The position numbers were made by a program, and so were the translations under genes. Positions 25,791 through 39,936 of a stretch of DNA of 64,000 nt are shown piece after piece. The stretch comes from Malurus cyaneus samueli (taxonomy: Eukaryota; Chordata; Aves; Passeriformes; Maluridae), in NCBI GenBank assembly GCA_009741485.1, contig CM019218.1, positions 35,774,387-35,838,386 of the forward strand, given 5' to 3'. How positions within the stretch are numbered: position 1 is the first letter of the stretch; the number at the start of each line of letters is the position of its first letter. A model generated the notes under the pieces. The model saw nothing but the letters and a program-made list of their open reading frames with translations, searched no databases and was not told the DNA's origin.

Positions 25791-28700
25791 ATCATGACAT
25801 GATATAATTTAATTAGTTTGCCTCACAGTGGACTTGGAAACACCATATTGAATTTGAATTAAAGCCTATGATAGTTTTAAAACGTTGCAAATTTCCAGGT
25901 CACCTTAGTCTCACTGGTAATATCAGTTGGGCTCCTGCAATCATTCACTCAGTGCTTGCCATCAGCCAGGTAGTTAAACAAGGAGCTGGAAGTTATCCAA
26001 AGTCTATAAATTTCAATGGAAGTTTGTATTTTGTCTATTTATGAAGCCATTACGTGTCCACCCCTTCAGAGCAAGCTGAAGGATGTTGTTTCGAAAAAGA
26101 TATGTTGGAATTAGAAAGGCAACAGGAGGGATAGGGAATAAATTTCACCTTGAGGAAAAAACCAACATGCGGACTAGGACTTTTCAGATGAAATAGGAGA
26201 GAACTGAGAGGGAACATAAGAGGCCTGCTAAAGGGAGAGCAGCATAGAGAAGTAAAATAGCGAGCGATTGTTCACCATCAAGTTGCAAGAGTGTGGCACT
26301 GAGCAAAATGATTAGACAATGTTTAAAACAAATGAAAACCAATACTTTTTTGCTCAATGCATAATCACATTTGGAACTCATTGGTGCAAGATTTCATGGA
26401 TCCTGATAGTATAAATGTGTTCAGAAAAGCATGAAAGAAATCTACTGAAGGATGCAACATCTGACTCAGCAAACACTTTTACCCCTGATTGCCAGAGGCT
26501 CACAGGGGAAGATCCTTCTGGATATATCCCATTTCTAACAGTCCTCCTTACACATCTGAGTTGGGACATTATCAGAGAAAGCCTTTGCTAGATGATACAC
26601 CTTTGGTCTCTTTCACTGTTGTCACTTTTATGAGTTCAGGAATAAAGGAAACAGTAATATTTCAGTGAAGGAGAAAAAAAACAGTGCAAGAGGCTTCTCT
26701 GTTCGTGAGTGCCAATGGTATATAGACTTTGCTCTTTACTTGAATAAAGTGAAATTTCTTGTACTGTGGGTTGGTTTTTTTTCTTCTGAGAATAAAAACA
26801 GGCCTTACATTGTCATTCATATCACAGTTTTTGGAATGAGAGGCAGTTTATCTTTTAATAAAAACACTCTTCTGAGAGGAATCACATAAGGGGGCTGTTT
26901 GAAAGCTGTGGACAAAATGGACTGCACATCCCTACTAAACCAAAACGGCTTGATCCTTGATCTCCACCACTTAAAGTACTGTTTCCAGGCATCTGGTGCT
27001 AGACAGGAACCAGCCTGGGGGCTACCCAGTTGTGCTGGTTCCTGGTGTGGCTCTGCTGGGCCCTGCAGTGGGTTTGCAGCCATCCATCAGCACACTTCTA
27101 TCCCAGCCTCATCCCTGGAGAGGTGGAGACCAGGGTCAACCCACACAGCAGCTTCCACTAGGGGCCACTGCTACACAGAGGAGGAAGAGGAGGAGGAAGA
27201 GAAAGGAGAGGGAAGTCTTGAGAGTTTATTTCCAGGCATGAGCACATCTGTTTGTAAATGGCTTGGTGAATGTGTATGAAATGCCACTGTTTCTGAGAAA
27301 AAGGATGGCCACAGGGAGCTGCAGGGGCTGGTTTGCTTCCACCTCAGATGTTATTGGTAGGCACTAAAAAGTCACCCTCCTTTCCAAACCCTTCTCCCTG
27401 AACCATATAAGCTTAGAAGAGCAGCAGATCCATCATTCCTGAGGTGAATGTCCTATGCAAAGCACTTCAGGGGAGAAGCAATGCCTGTTACACAACAATG
27501 AAATTCTATTTACAAATATCTGCATGAAATTTGAAGCTTCCAATTTGTACCTAAGGAAAGCCTTGTGTGCCTAGAAGCTTGTTTGTGTTTTTCAGCAATA
27601 CTGGTTGATTTCATAACATATATATTACCTTCACAACTTGCCCTTCTTTATCCTTAGACCATGGCAACGACAGCACTACTAAATATAATATTGAGACTTG
27701 GCAAAACATATTTTTAACTCCCTAGTTTCACATAAACCATGTCTTCCCTTGCTTGCATGGGATACTTTCTGCTTTCTAGAGCTTCAGTATGAGCAAAACT
27801 GAACTTACACTGTGAGGGAGTAATTATATCAGCATATACTTCTGGGGAATTCACTCAAAAGTTTGAAATTCTTTCAGGAATGCCTCCTGGCAGAAATAAG
27901 AAGACTGGATATTAGCCCTGATGGATAAAATGAGGGACCTCAAATTCTACATGCCCTCCTGGAGAAGAAAAGGCTTCTCTACAGATTTAGAGAAATATTA
28001 AAGAAAAATGTCAAAATACATAAGACCATTTGCAGAGACCACCACACTGCTCAACAATTCTACTTTCACCCAGAACTGAAAGAAATTAATTATTCCCCAG
28101 AAAAAAAATGTTTTTCAGCTATTTGTAGAATGCTAAGGGATAGGAAGTTTGTCCCCTTCTACATTGGAATCCTTAGAAGGGATCAAATAGCTTGTGTTTA
28201 TTTATCTTTACTAGCATAACCGGCTGTCAGTGGATTAGCTCCTTCTGTCATCGATATGGCTTCTTTTCACCATCAGGCAGCTGCAGAAGCAGCAGAGATT
28301 TTTTCTGATTTTTGGCTTGTTAGTTTGGAGGCTTGCTGTGTCCCTCACTTTTGGTCGATGGAGCTAACTGCTTGGTGAGGAATCTGCCTCTGAGGCTAGT
28401 CTGTCCTGCTCCTCTGCTATGCAACTGAAAAATTTAGAAGCTTCTTCTTTGTTTCAGTGGTGATTCTAAAATGGTATCTTTAGACAGATAAACAGTAGTG
28501 TCATTTTGCACCCACTGGCTTAAGATACAGCTGCCCGGTACATGTGCTTTGAAATTACACAGGCACAGGAGCTCATGGTGGGAAGTGGGGGGATTTTCCA
28601 CCACAAGGTAGGATTGTCCCAGATGTACAATGTTTGCCACAGTACAGCAGCATTGACATCCAATTCATATGAGAATCACGGGATTTTGGCACTGTGCACA

Positions 28701-30214
28701 TTTCTTGGCACAGTTAAGGCAAAGACTATTTCCACCCCTGAAAATGCAATGTACAGCATCAGCATTAACAAACTCCAACCCTTAGCTCAGTCTGAATCTG
28801 CATGCAGAGAGAACACATGCACCTGTCCTTCTGCTACTCCCACCCCTAACCCTGGGATTAACATCTGCAGGGGGGATATGCCTGTGCTCAGCACAGAGTA
28901 TGCAGCATTAGGATTATTCAGATATGGGCCTTAACTTCACCTGTGAAAAGAAATGGAATGCAGAAGTAAGGAGTCATCCACACGTCCATGTCGTGCCAAC
29001 TTTCCACATTGCCAAAGCTTCTTTCCACACTGCCACAGTTTAGTGCATGCAGGAAGCTCCTTTCTGTGTATTTTAGATGGGACCATCACTAGTTCAATCA
29101 CTTTGAGAGAGACCCCTGAAGATGTGGGTGAGGAAGGTCCCTGTGATAGTTTAACTTATGAGGACATGGGATAACTCAGCAGAGTGTGGGCTGGAGTAGG
29201 GTGGTGCCTGGGAGGTACACCTGCATCAGGAGCAGTCCACAGTAATTTGAAGGCTGAGATACTGTAGCACTTTAAGGTGGAGACAGATCATCTCAATTAC
29301 AAGGGGACTGAGATGCTTCTTTGAGGGCCAGCTCAGTTACTCAGTCCCAGGGGTATGGATGATGCTTCAAGAAAGACACCTCAGACTGCCACAATTCAGA
29401 AGTGTCCCCTAAGCTCCATTTGGGGTGATGAGGGACATCTCCGTTTGGCATTGACAGGATGCCTCAGGTTCACTGCAGTGCATTTATTCTGTGAGTGGCA
29501 TACTGGGAGCACTCAACATTCAGGGACATCTCCAGATCTGAGTCCACTGGTTTCACTATGCCAGTACTGATGTTAAGGATAAAACCATCTTGTTGAGGAG
29601 TTAGCTTAACTGATGTTAAGGAACATCAGGTTTTTGAATGCAGTACTGTATGATATAGAGGGGACCAAAGAAGCTCAATTTGTGAGGGAGAGGTTGCCCA
29701 AGGGCACCTCCATGGTGCTGCCAGGGTACTTGGGTATGGTGGGTATCAGACGGGCAGAGCTTGGGGGTCTCTGGGTAACTGGATCTGAGAGGGTACCTTT
29801 CAGCTTAGCTGGAAGACACATATGGTGCTGAGCAGCATCTCCCCTGTGTCTCTGGCTTCTTAATTTGAGAAGATTCATTACACCTTCATCCCCTGTGAAA
29901 CCCCTGGTCCGAACAGTACTTCTGGCAACCTCTTTGTATTTGTTGGAAGATGTGTAGGAAAAAATTCAAGGCCAAATTTATATGGGCTTTCTGTGTCTAC
30001 ACCCAGGCCTAGTGGTGGGGCTTAGCCAAGGGGTGGTAAACACAGGGCTGAGCAGCATTCTTGGGTATGGCAAGCTGTGGACAAAGCCAAGAGAGTGGTT
30101 GGTGTGCATTAGTCCCTGTGCTGGAGAGAAAGGTGAGGGCTTGCAATCTACAGTGAGGCTCAGAAAATGCCATCGTGAGACACTGTCATTCCTGACAGGC
30201 TTCTTCCTCTAGAG

Positions 30215-30712
30215 GTCTGATACTATGTTGAGTTCTGGGCCCCTCACAAGAAAGGCATTGTGGCACTGGAACAAGTGCAGAGAAGGGCAACGGAGCTGGT
30301 GAAGGGACTGGAGTACAAATTGATGAGGAACAGCTGGGGGAGATGGGGATGTTTAGCCTGGAGAAAAGAAGGTCCAGGGGTAACTTTATCACTCACTTCA
30401 ACTACCTGAAACGAGGTTATAGTGAGGTGGGGGTTGGCCTTTTCTCCCAGGTAACAAGTGATAGGACAAGAGAAAAGTGCCTCAAGTTGCACTAAGGAAG
30501 GTTTAGATTGGATACAAGACAAAAAATATTCACGGGGAGTTGTAAAGCATTGGTACAGACTGCCCAGGCAAGTGGTGCAGTCACCATCTCTGGAAGTGTT
30601 CTAAAAATATGTGGATATAATACTTGAGATATGGTTTAATGGGGAACATGGCTATGGTTCTAGGTTGATGGTGGACTTCATGTTATAAAGGTCTTTTCCA
30701 ATCAGACTTCCC
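30215..30712 (+). mobile_element. CR1 LINE 3' fragment (copy 2)
   Basis: This is the counterpart of 4765-5285 and is easier to read as CR1: TTGAGTTCTGGGCCCCTCAC, then a block ending AAAGGTCTTTTCCAATCAGA. It is a 5'-truncated, inactive copy. Confidence 0.75.
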
Positions 30713-31459
30713 CAGCTTCCCATCTCTTTCTTCCCATTCTTTCTTGACATTTTTCTTCCCTCTCCTTTTTGTTGCCTGCATGCTGGTGAGTATCCCTTCC
30801 TGCCTTCCTCTTCGTCCGTCCTCTTCCTTGTTGTTTTGCAACTTCCCTGGCTCCCAGATTTGTCTTCCTGCCAAAGTGAGTGCCCCTCTCCAGCCCAGCA
30901 GTCTCCAACTTACACTCTATTTGTGGGAAGAGCAGTTTGGTATAGCCTGTGAGGGTGATATGCCTGAAAAGAAGGACTTACAATAAGAAATCGAGAAGAA
31001 CAAGCCACAGAGAAAGCTGAAGAAGAGAAGTATGTAGGAAGAAAGTAAAAGAAGGGAAATGAGACCAGGGAAGCAAAACCAGAGAGGATAATTAAGAGGC
31101 ACAAAAACTCTCCGACATGGTAGGGGAAGAGAAAAAAACAAAATAAAATAACTGGGAATGGCAATAGAAAAGATAAGGCTGTTCCTAGTTGTCTAGTGCT
31201 GTGGCAATGAGTCAGAAACAGCAAGTTTCTGATCTCCTACTCAAACATAAACAAATATTCTTCCATCTTTATTGCAGTGGTGCCCAAAGGGTGCCAATCA
31301 CAGCTGGTTTATTTGCACACAAGAGACCTCGCAACCTCTGGCAGCACTTTAGCTGTAAGGCAAAGGCAAAGAGCAGGAGCAGGGTGCAGCACACCTGCAA
31401 AGCTGTCAGGTGGGTGTCAGGCTGGAGGTTAATAACTGATTGAGGTTTTCTGGAGTTCT

Positions 31460-32200
31460 TTTCCACCAAACCTGAAACATATGAAGATGACCTGCTGGAA
31501 AAATGACATGGTCTGACCTGCTGGAACTCTGCTCTGTGGAGAAGGAACTGTGAGTCCTAGTGAACAACAATCTGTCTGTGAGCCAGCAATGCCTTTGTGA
31601 CCCAGAAGGCCAATGATATCTGGGGGAACATCAGGAAGAACACTGCCAGCAGGTCAGGAGAGGTGATCCTACTCTATCCAGCCCTGATGAGGCCTCACCT
31701 GGAGCATCGGGTCCAGCGCTGGGCTCTTCAGTACAAGTGAGACATGGAACTTCTGCAGAACGTCCAGTGGAGGGCAACTAAGATGATTAAGGGACAGGAT
31801 CATCTCTCTTACAAGGGGAAACTGAGAGAGTTGGGCCTGTTCAGTTTCAAGAAGAGATGACTAAGAGGGGACCTCATCAACGTCTATCAGTGTCTGAAGG
31901 GAGGGCGTTAAGAGGATGGAGCCAGGCTCTTCATGGTGGTGCCGAGTGATAGAACAAGAGGCAATGGGCAGAGCTGAAACACCAGAATTTCCACCTGAGC
32001 ATGAGAGACAATTTTACCATCCGGTGACCAAGCATTGGAACAGATTCTCCAGAGAGGTTATGGAGTCTTCTTTCCTGGCAATTCTCAAAGCCATGGTTAT
32101 TTACACCATTCTGAGTAAAGTGCTCTCAGATACCCTGCTTGAGCAGGGAAGTTGGACTAGATCACTTCCAGTGGTCCCTTCCAGCCTTCATTCTGTGAAG
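31460..32200 (+). mobile_element. CR1 LINE 3' fragment (copy 2)
   Basis: This is the counterpart of 6060-6805. The frame around 31916-32100 still reads KHWNRFSREVMESS, the conserved C-terminal HWNRLPREVVES block of CR1 ORF2. It is followed by the 3' UTR-like TTGGACTAGATCACTTCC. It is inactive and 5'-truncated. Confidence 0.82.
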
Positions 32201-34499
32201 ATGCTTGCCCACAGGTCCAGGATGGCCACACTGGCAGGAGAGCCTAGCCCTCACCAGCTCTGGTCCTTCTCTTCTACCTGAGATGTATCAAGTAGCTAGA
32301 TATTCTGTTCTTCTGCCCTTTCCTTCTTGTAACTGAACCCTACACAGTTCCTAATAACTCTTACCTCATGAATTCAGTAAAGTCTAATCCTCATGTTTAG
32401 CTGTGTTAACTGAAGAGAAGTGCTAGACAGACCCTTGTTAAAAATTATCGTATTCTTTGACTGTGAAGTCGGTAAATTCTACTCATTTTGCTCTTCTCTT
32501 TGGACCCTTAATCATGAAAATAAATAGCTATGAAAAAGAGTGATTACCTTCTCTTGGTACTTCTTGCCTATATCTGTCCATATGTCAGTGTGAGACTGCC
32601 TCACCCTTTATATTTGTCAGGAGAAGCTAAGTAAAGGTTGTATTAACTGCTATTTACCCTTGTCCTGTGGTATGCAGCCAGTGTGAAATTCAAAGACAAT
32701 TTAGAATGCTATCACCAGTCCTACTGATGGTATTTTGCTCTCCCTTTATTTAGCACAAAGTAAATTGTACCTCAGGTGCTTAATTTTCCTCTAAAAATTA
32801 GGACATCAAACATATTTGCTTTTCAGCTTGCGAATGCTCCATCCCTCTGATGCAGTGGTTCTGACTTCCAGGGGGCTGCCTTTCTAGAAATGTCTGTGCA
32901 CAGCTGCTCACTGTACAAATACACCCTTAGGATCCACTCATAGCAAGTACCCTCCCTTTAAATCCATTTAAGTTGGTTGTGAAGCAGAAGGGCCACTGAA
33001 TATACTTTGGTCCTTTGCAATCAGTTTCTGAAGAGCAGAAAGTTTCCTTTGGCAGCAAAAATCTGTTAGCTCCATCAGCAAGACAGCACAGATTGAGGCT
33101 GCTGGCACTTAATATATGTAAATTGTCAGGAATTCCAAGCCACCCATCTGAACCAACCCTTCTGAAGGCACCCTTATCTCTCAAATCCAGCACACTCTTG
33201 ACCAACTCTTACTGACTATTTCTGGCATGAACTAGGGAAGTCCTTACATCCATTTTAATGCTGGAAGGGGTCACACCTGTTGTAATGCTGTATTTTAAAC
33301 ATGTAGCAGAAAAGAGGAAAACAAAGTGCAAGAAAAGTGATCTATGTTCAGATCTTCTCTTTTCTAGTGGCTTGCTGGTGGTGCACAAGCCAAATCACTG
33401 GATTTCTCTGCCTCCTCCTCCTTATGCAAACAAGGGGAAGTGATACTTAGTCAGTATTAGAACATCCAGGGATGCAAATTACTGTGTCAATGATTACTGT
33501 TTGTTCTCAAAATACATGCCATTTCCCTTTATCCCATTTACAACACCGGATTAGTCACTTCCAATATTACAGAATCATAACCATTCATTCCTTCAGATAA
33601 AGTACTAAAAAAAAGAAAGGGTCTCTGGTCTCTGAGAGGTGGGCCACTATTTAACACAAGTATATGTGGGATCAAGTCACTTAGGTACTGGAGTGATGGA
33701 GGCTATTAAACACAGAGGTGACCAATAAACAGCACAAAAAAAGTGCATAATATACTGAGGATATAGCAAATGCTTGTCTCATGTAACATCTGATGGCTAA
33801 TGAGTATTTGTAAGTCATCTGCAAGAACAGCTTTACTTTCTTGCAATGATACTGATTGCATCAGGAACTTCATAGTAGTACAGAACAGTACATAAATTAA
33901 AATCATTAGACTGAGGGGATACACAGCTATTAGCACATATCAGCATGCTTTCTTGAATGTGAATTTTATGAAGTAGGAAATGTCTTCAAGAATCTACCTA
34001 CATCTCTGTGGTTTTGCAAAGGCGTTTTGTGCTGCTATGTGTGTATTAGTGCCAAATTCTCCCTCACTGAATATGGAATTATAAAAAAAAATTCCTGATC
34101 TTTGACTATATATTGTCATAGCAAGGGAGGAAAATGTTTTATTGAAGCTTGCTGGAATTTTGAATGAGCTTTAATCACGGAGATACTGGAGACAATTACT
34201 TAGGCTGTGGCTACACACAAAATTGCAGCAATTGAACTGAAGATTGGAAACTGATAAAGCAGTTCAAGCCTGTAGAAAAATATGTTTCTCAGCTTAGGTC
34301 AGTGTGGGCCCCACAAACCTTTCTTTGCAGGTAAGAAGGAAGTAACAGTTGTCATTCATCTTGATTCTTACAAGGTTTGAGCACCATTCCACACGACATT
34401 CTCCTCAGCAAACAAAGAAAATACCATTTAGATGAAATTCTCATTAAGTAGGGGCATGAATGGTTAAAAAAACAGCTTTAAAACCCAGTTATCTATTGT

Positions 34500-35090
34500 T
34501 CTCTGTCAGACTTAGAGGAATTTTCAAATGGGATCCTTCCAACATCTGTGTGGAATCCATTTTATGCAGTATTTTCATTAACAACCTGTGACGAGGGAAT
34601 AAAGAGTACTCATAAAATCTGCAGACATCATCTAGCTGGGAGAGGATGCAAACAGTTTGGCGGATGGACTGAGAATTCAAAATGATGTTGCTAAATTGGA
34701 GAAAATCAACGACTCAGTAAAGAAAAGTGCAAAGTGCTACACTTAAGAGGAAGAAATCAAAAGCACAAAGAGAAAATGGGGAATAAGTGGCCAGGCGGCA
34801 GTACTAGAGAAAAGCAGCTCGGGGTGTCAGCCATGAACTGAGCAGGAGTCAACAGTACGACGCTGTTCCAAAAAAAGGCTGAGCTAATGCGGGGTGCTGG
34901 GTGCACAATGCAGCAGATGACCAGTTTGCTCTTCCTGGCCTGGGGAATGACAGACGCAAATGGAGGGTTTCACAGCCCAGCAGCAAACCTGAGAAGAGGC
35001 TTTGGAAGATTAAGGAGTTTAAGAGGGGCAGGACTACAGAATGATACAGTAATCATTGGCTTCTCAGTGACTGCTGGGAGTGGGACAGAA
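34500..35090 (+). mobile_element. old CR1 LINE fragment, RT region (copy 2)
   Basis: This is the counterpart of 9180-9760. It includes GATGTTGCTAAATTGGAGAA and AAGTGCAAAGTGCTACACTT, which fit CR1 ORF2. The family assignment rests on these short blocks only. Confidence 0.5.
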
Positions 35091-36928
35091 AGAGGGGTCT
35101 GCTTCAAAACAGAGACCCTAGGAAGATCTGAAAACCCCTGCCATTTGGGCATAAGGGCATGGAGTCACAGTCATACAGAGGTGGCCATGCACAGTGTCTC
35201 TCACCATGCTGTGACCAGCTTCATCCAGGGATGCTGTAGGTGTGACCAGGCCTGACAGTGGGCGGTGAATGTAGGATATGGATGGAAACAAGCTCAAGGC
35301 ACCTGCTCAGGGTGGCCACGGCTGAGTTATGAAATCAAGACAAAATTACTTATTTTGCTATAAACCCCTCAAATACCAACATTTAATTTGACAGTGAAAG
35401 CAGAGCAAATTCCTCCAACTTACCAAGTTATGGAAAAACCCTGTGGCAGCTGACAGTAAAAGGCCATGAATTATGCCCTTGTCCTGTTGAGCCGTTTGTA
35501 AACGTCTTGGTGAGGAGATCCTGGGAAGCTTCTGAGAGGCAATACAAAGTGCCTAAGTCCTTGCCAGTACAAGCAGTCCCTGCTTATAACCATGTATACA
35601 TTTTTCCTTTCAGTAGCTCCTAGTCTCTGCTGCGATTCAAATAGGAAAAAAGTAACAATATTTTCCCCCATGTTTTCAGTTTTCCCTAGAGCTGGCTGCA
35701 CTTTCTTCAAAAACCAGAGCTTTGAATTCCATTGAGAAAACAATACAAGCAAAAAAGCAGAAAAATTCTGAAACCCAGAGTTTTTCACCCTGTTTCTCAA
35801 CCAGGAGAAGAAAAACCTAGCTTATGGTGAGTGACAAATATGGGTTTGCCCATCTCCACTGGCAAAATCTAGTGACAAATATCTCCTTTCTTTTAGATGA
35901 AATGGGAATAGCAGCTGTACATTGGTCTTGAAAATCAATCAAGAAACATAGGGTTCTCATAAAAGTTGGGAAGTTGAGAAGGTCCATGGACATCCATGAT
36001 TACTTAGGAAGCTATGTCACTGCAGTACACCATAGCTTGAAAGATGTGAAAAAGCTGAACTATCCTATTGCTGTGGAGTGGGGCAGAGAGGAACAAAGAG
36101 CACCATGGCTGAGCAAGCAGAGGGATGGATGGGCAGGTAAGGGGAGTTGAGACTAATTGACCTTGCTGCGTGACACTGGGGAAATTTTTCGCCTGTCCCT
36201 GTGCCACAACATCTCCAACTGTAAATTGGATGAGCCTAGCTTTTCCTTATAAATAACTCTAACTAACTTTCTTTATGAATGATTTTCCTTATAAATAGCT
36301 CGCCTTATAAATAGCTTGCATGGCAAACACTACATAGGGCTCTGTGGCATTTTTCATAATAAACACATTTCCACACCCAAATAGCTCAGTAAAACAGTTA
36401 CAGATGCTATGCTTCTTAAGGGAAGCATGTGCTTTCAAAATGTGTTGTTAGTACAAAAACCCAATCCGTTGAACTAATTTTAATGTATAAGCAAGCATCT
36501 AACCTGAAGTAATTGCAAAAATTTAATTACAATATTAAAACAATTATCAAGCAGCCCTCAATGTTCATGATACTACATCTATTTGATACAAAAATTCAGT
36601 GTCTGAACCACCCCATAAAAGAAACAAAGTAATCACAAATAAAAGAAGGGGTTGATTTTTGCAAATCTTTTGGGTTAGAGTTAAAATAAGTAACTTTACC
36701 GATTAGTCACACAGTGTTTGCTTACTCGGGCTGGAAGCCAGTCTATGTCAGCATTCCCGGGAGTAAATCCATGTGTGACAGCCCAGTGTCACAGAGATGC
36801 CCCAAGTGACAGTGACTAACAGTGCAAAGGGGTGTCTTATGATCTCAATTCATGTGCGCACAGGGCAATACCCACATCTTCCAGCACTTCCAAATACAAA
36901 CAAGCTGCAACTTCAGAGTGAGCTGGTT

Positions 36929-39769
36929 CACCAGGGAAACTGCTTCACTTGAAAGACCCATCTGGTCCCCCTTCTTGAAATGTTCTTGCCAGCGAGGTGG
37001 CATCTTGTATGGTGTAGCTTCTCCTCTACTTGGGGACCGTAGTTTATACACCGGGTAATGCTTATTGGTGGCCCCAACATGCTTCTGTTTCTTGGAGAAA
37101 ATAAAACACATGAGTTCATTTTTCTTTCTGCCAATGGCCAGACAATGGGAAATGTTTGAACTGCCACTGGCAACTCAGTGCCTCTCTGCAGTAAGGATAC
37201 TTCGGAATTCTTTCTGACTTTGTCTGGGGCTTCCGAAGGCAAGCTGACATCGGGACTTTCCTTTCCATCCTCTTCCAGGAACTGCTTTTCACTTCTGAGA
37301 ATTACCAGGAGCCAAGACTGATGCCTGAGGTGGTTTCTGGTGGAGCGGGCAGAGAGGATGAACTTGACCTGGTTAGGAGGAACATACAGATCTTGTCAAA
37401 TATTTCTGACAAAGCATTCAGTGGTTTCACTTTAGTTAGGGTCAAAGAAACCTTCACTTCCACAAGATAAAAAGGTCTCATTTAAATTATCTTAAGAAGG
37501 CAACTGAGAAGTTGAATTCTCCAGTCTTGTCAAAGAAGGGTCTTCAGACAGGCTGCTTCTGGGCCTCCTGGCACCACCTATCAATAGGATTATTTCTATG
37601 TGCAGACAGTTGTTTGTGAAACTCAGCTTAGCCCTTTCACAACACCCTCTTAGCACTTTCTAAGAGCCATTTAGCACTTAGCACAGCAAGCAATATGTGG
37701 CCAAGGACATGGGAAAAGGTGAGGGAAATATTAGGGCTGACTGCTGTTGGAGAGAATTTGCTTATTAAAGTAGATTATTGTGTGAGAAAGAGTAATTGGG
37801 CACTGTTGTAGGGAGAAAAAATCCCTAACAACCTTCCAGGGATACATTTCTCTAGACTCTGGTTCTGTCTGCTTTTTAACCAAATCAAAATCTGCAGTCA
37901 TCAAAAGCTCACTAGAATCTATGTCTTTGTTCAGTATATAATTTTTGGAACTTAGTTGCCATCTCCTATAGAACTTATCAATTATCCAGACATTTTCCCC
38001 TTTAAATAAGCATGCACTGTGACTGAGAAACTGGCTGTGGAATATCTGTTGAAAGAGATAGGATTTTTGGTGAACTGTTCCAGGATAAGCTGCTCCTGAG
38101 CAGCCTCTTATTTCTATCTTTAATATTGGCTTGGCATCAACTCTGGTGTCCATAATTTGGACTACAGACTGAAGTCTTCTGTGTCTGATGATCCACTTGC
38201 TGCACTTCGTTGCAGTCTCTGCAGTGCCTTTGTAGCTGGGAATGCTCTGCCCATGCTCTCTCTGGAGCAGACAGCTCAGCCCTGACATGCCTTTTATACT
38301 TCTTTATATTTCCCACCTTATATACAGACAATTTTCTGTGTAGTTTCCTACCAAATGCAATACACAAACTCAGCATGTTCAGCTTCACTGCCATATTTCT
38401 TGCAGATTTTTCATAAGTTAGCATCACTTTATAGATCTTCCACTGATTTCCACTTCTGTTTCTATGGATGTTCCTTCCTCTGAATGACCTGGAGACAGCC
38501 TGGCAATCTAAGACAGCCTTAAGAGCTGCTTCTATGCAGAAACCGCAGGTCCTAGAGTGTGCTGAGCCAACATCAAAGATAAAACATTAAAGATACTGAC
38601 ACAGCAATGGCACTGGCAATCAGCTCTTGCACGTGTGAAGAATCTGTAAGGATGCCCTTATGCAGCTCCTTCTTCTCTCCATCTGATCAAGGTGATCCGC
38701 TACCGTTTACATCACTTTATTAAATGTGTATTTGCCAGTTCAGTCTGCTGTCACCAAGAACATTAATGTCTGTGAAACTTCCCATGTTCTAATTATCCTC
38801 TATTTGATACAACTTTGAACACTTCTTGAATATGGGAATTTCCCTCTAGCCAAGCGCTATGAATCCTTTACAAATCCTAGTTTTCACAAGGCTGGGGATC
38901 TAACCTGGGTTAACTCTGAACTTTAGTTTTCCAGCTTTGTTTGGATTTTGTTTTAAATACTGGGTGGTTTGATGCAATTCAGAACATAAGTCTGACTGTA
39001 AAAGTGGAAAGAATTAATTCCTTACTTATCCCATCCTTCTGCAGTGCAAACCCAGGCTCCTGCAGAGAACAGATGACACGACACCATCAACATACTGACG
39101 CACAGTGAGCAGGAGTACTTCTCACTGCACGGTCACCTTGCTGCCAGGGCAGTGGAGACAGACTGGAGCCAGATGCCAGCTAGCAACTCCCACCAGCATA
39201 GCTGTGGCTACTGGCGGTTCAGTGTTAGGTCTTTCCCTGGCCTCTCAGCAAGTTTACAGTTGGCATGAAATGTCACGCTGCTCACAACATTCTGCTTAGT
39301 AGCCAAGCTGCCAGTGAAAACCAGCACTACTATTTGAACTGATCTTCTGAGTTAGAGTCAGCTTTATTCAGTAGGGAAACAGTCAACTTGGACAGGTAAT
39401 TACATCCTCAGTTACCTTTTCCCTCAACATCTTCCTCCATGTTTACATCTTGGACCTGGTTTGGTATTCGGACAAGGCTGACATCATCTATCAATGCAGC
39501 GATGCAAAGATTTACAGGAACCCCTACAGAGTGACCTCTCCTACAAGAGGCAGCTTTAGTATCGCCCCTGCCCTACGTCCCCCAAGGAAAGCTTCCCTCT
39601 TGGATGGCTTAGTGAAAGTAATGTGTTTTGAGCCGGAGCTGAAGAAGTGGCCACTAAGCCAGAGCAGCCACTCGAGGACTTCCTTCCCATGGCCTTGCTT
39701 AGGGATGGAGGGAAAGCAGCTCCTCTCTGCTGGAATGGACAGCTCGGGCTAAGGGCTGGGCAGGCCTGA
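36929..39769. other. intergenic sequence with one uncharacterised 185-codon frame
   Basis: No known gene was recognised. A minus-strand frame at 38288-37731 has 185 codons (MSGLSCLLQREHG to LSNSSQP) with no domain that I know. Its length is near what chance gives in 64 kb, so it is noted but not called as a gene. The sequence is free of the indel pattern seen in the neighbouring repeat copy. Confidence 0.45.
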
Positions 39770-39921
39770 CGCCGGCTGTGCAGCTCCGCCGCGCGAAGCT
39801 CATCCGAAGCTGCGAACCGGGAGAAGCGCTCTTCCCGGCGGTTTTCCCGGAGCCCCGCGCTGCCCGCGGGAGCGCGCACGGCGGCGCACTCGGACCCCCT
39901 GGCCCGCCTGGCCGCGCCGAT

Positions 39922-39936
39922 GGCGCCCCCTGGCGG
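39922..39936 (-). promoter_or_regulatory. CTCF motif, minus strand
   Basis: The minus strand reads CCGCCAGGGGGCGCC, a near-perfect match to the vertebrate CTCF core. It lies at the left side of the repeat-containing island and points left. Confidence 0.7.

Larger units (their letters stand above)
25493..36928 (+). repeat. 11.4-kb direct repeat, copy 2 (indel-rich)
   Basis: This is the second copy of the segment at 1-11648. Its left match point lies inside a minus-strand CR1 that reads continuously from 24448 through 25790, so this left junction looks natural. It ends near 36928 at GAGTGAGCTGG and passes into unrelated, cleaner sequence. Both copies carry frame-breaking one-base indels at different places, so neither is simply a copy of the other's base calls. 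Apart from CR1 fragments I recognise no gene in the unit. Confidence 0.9.
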
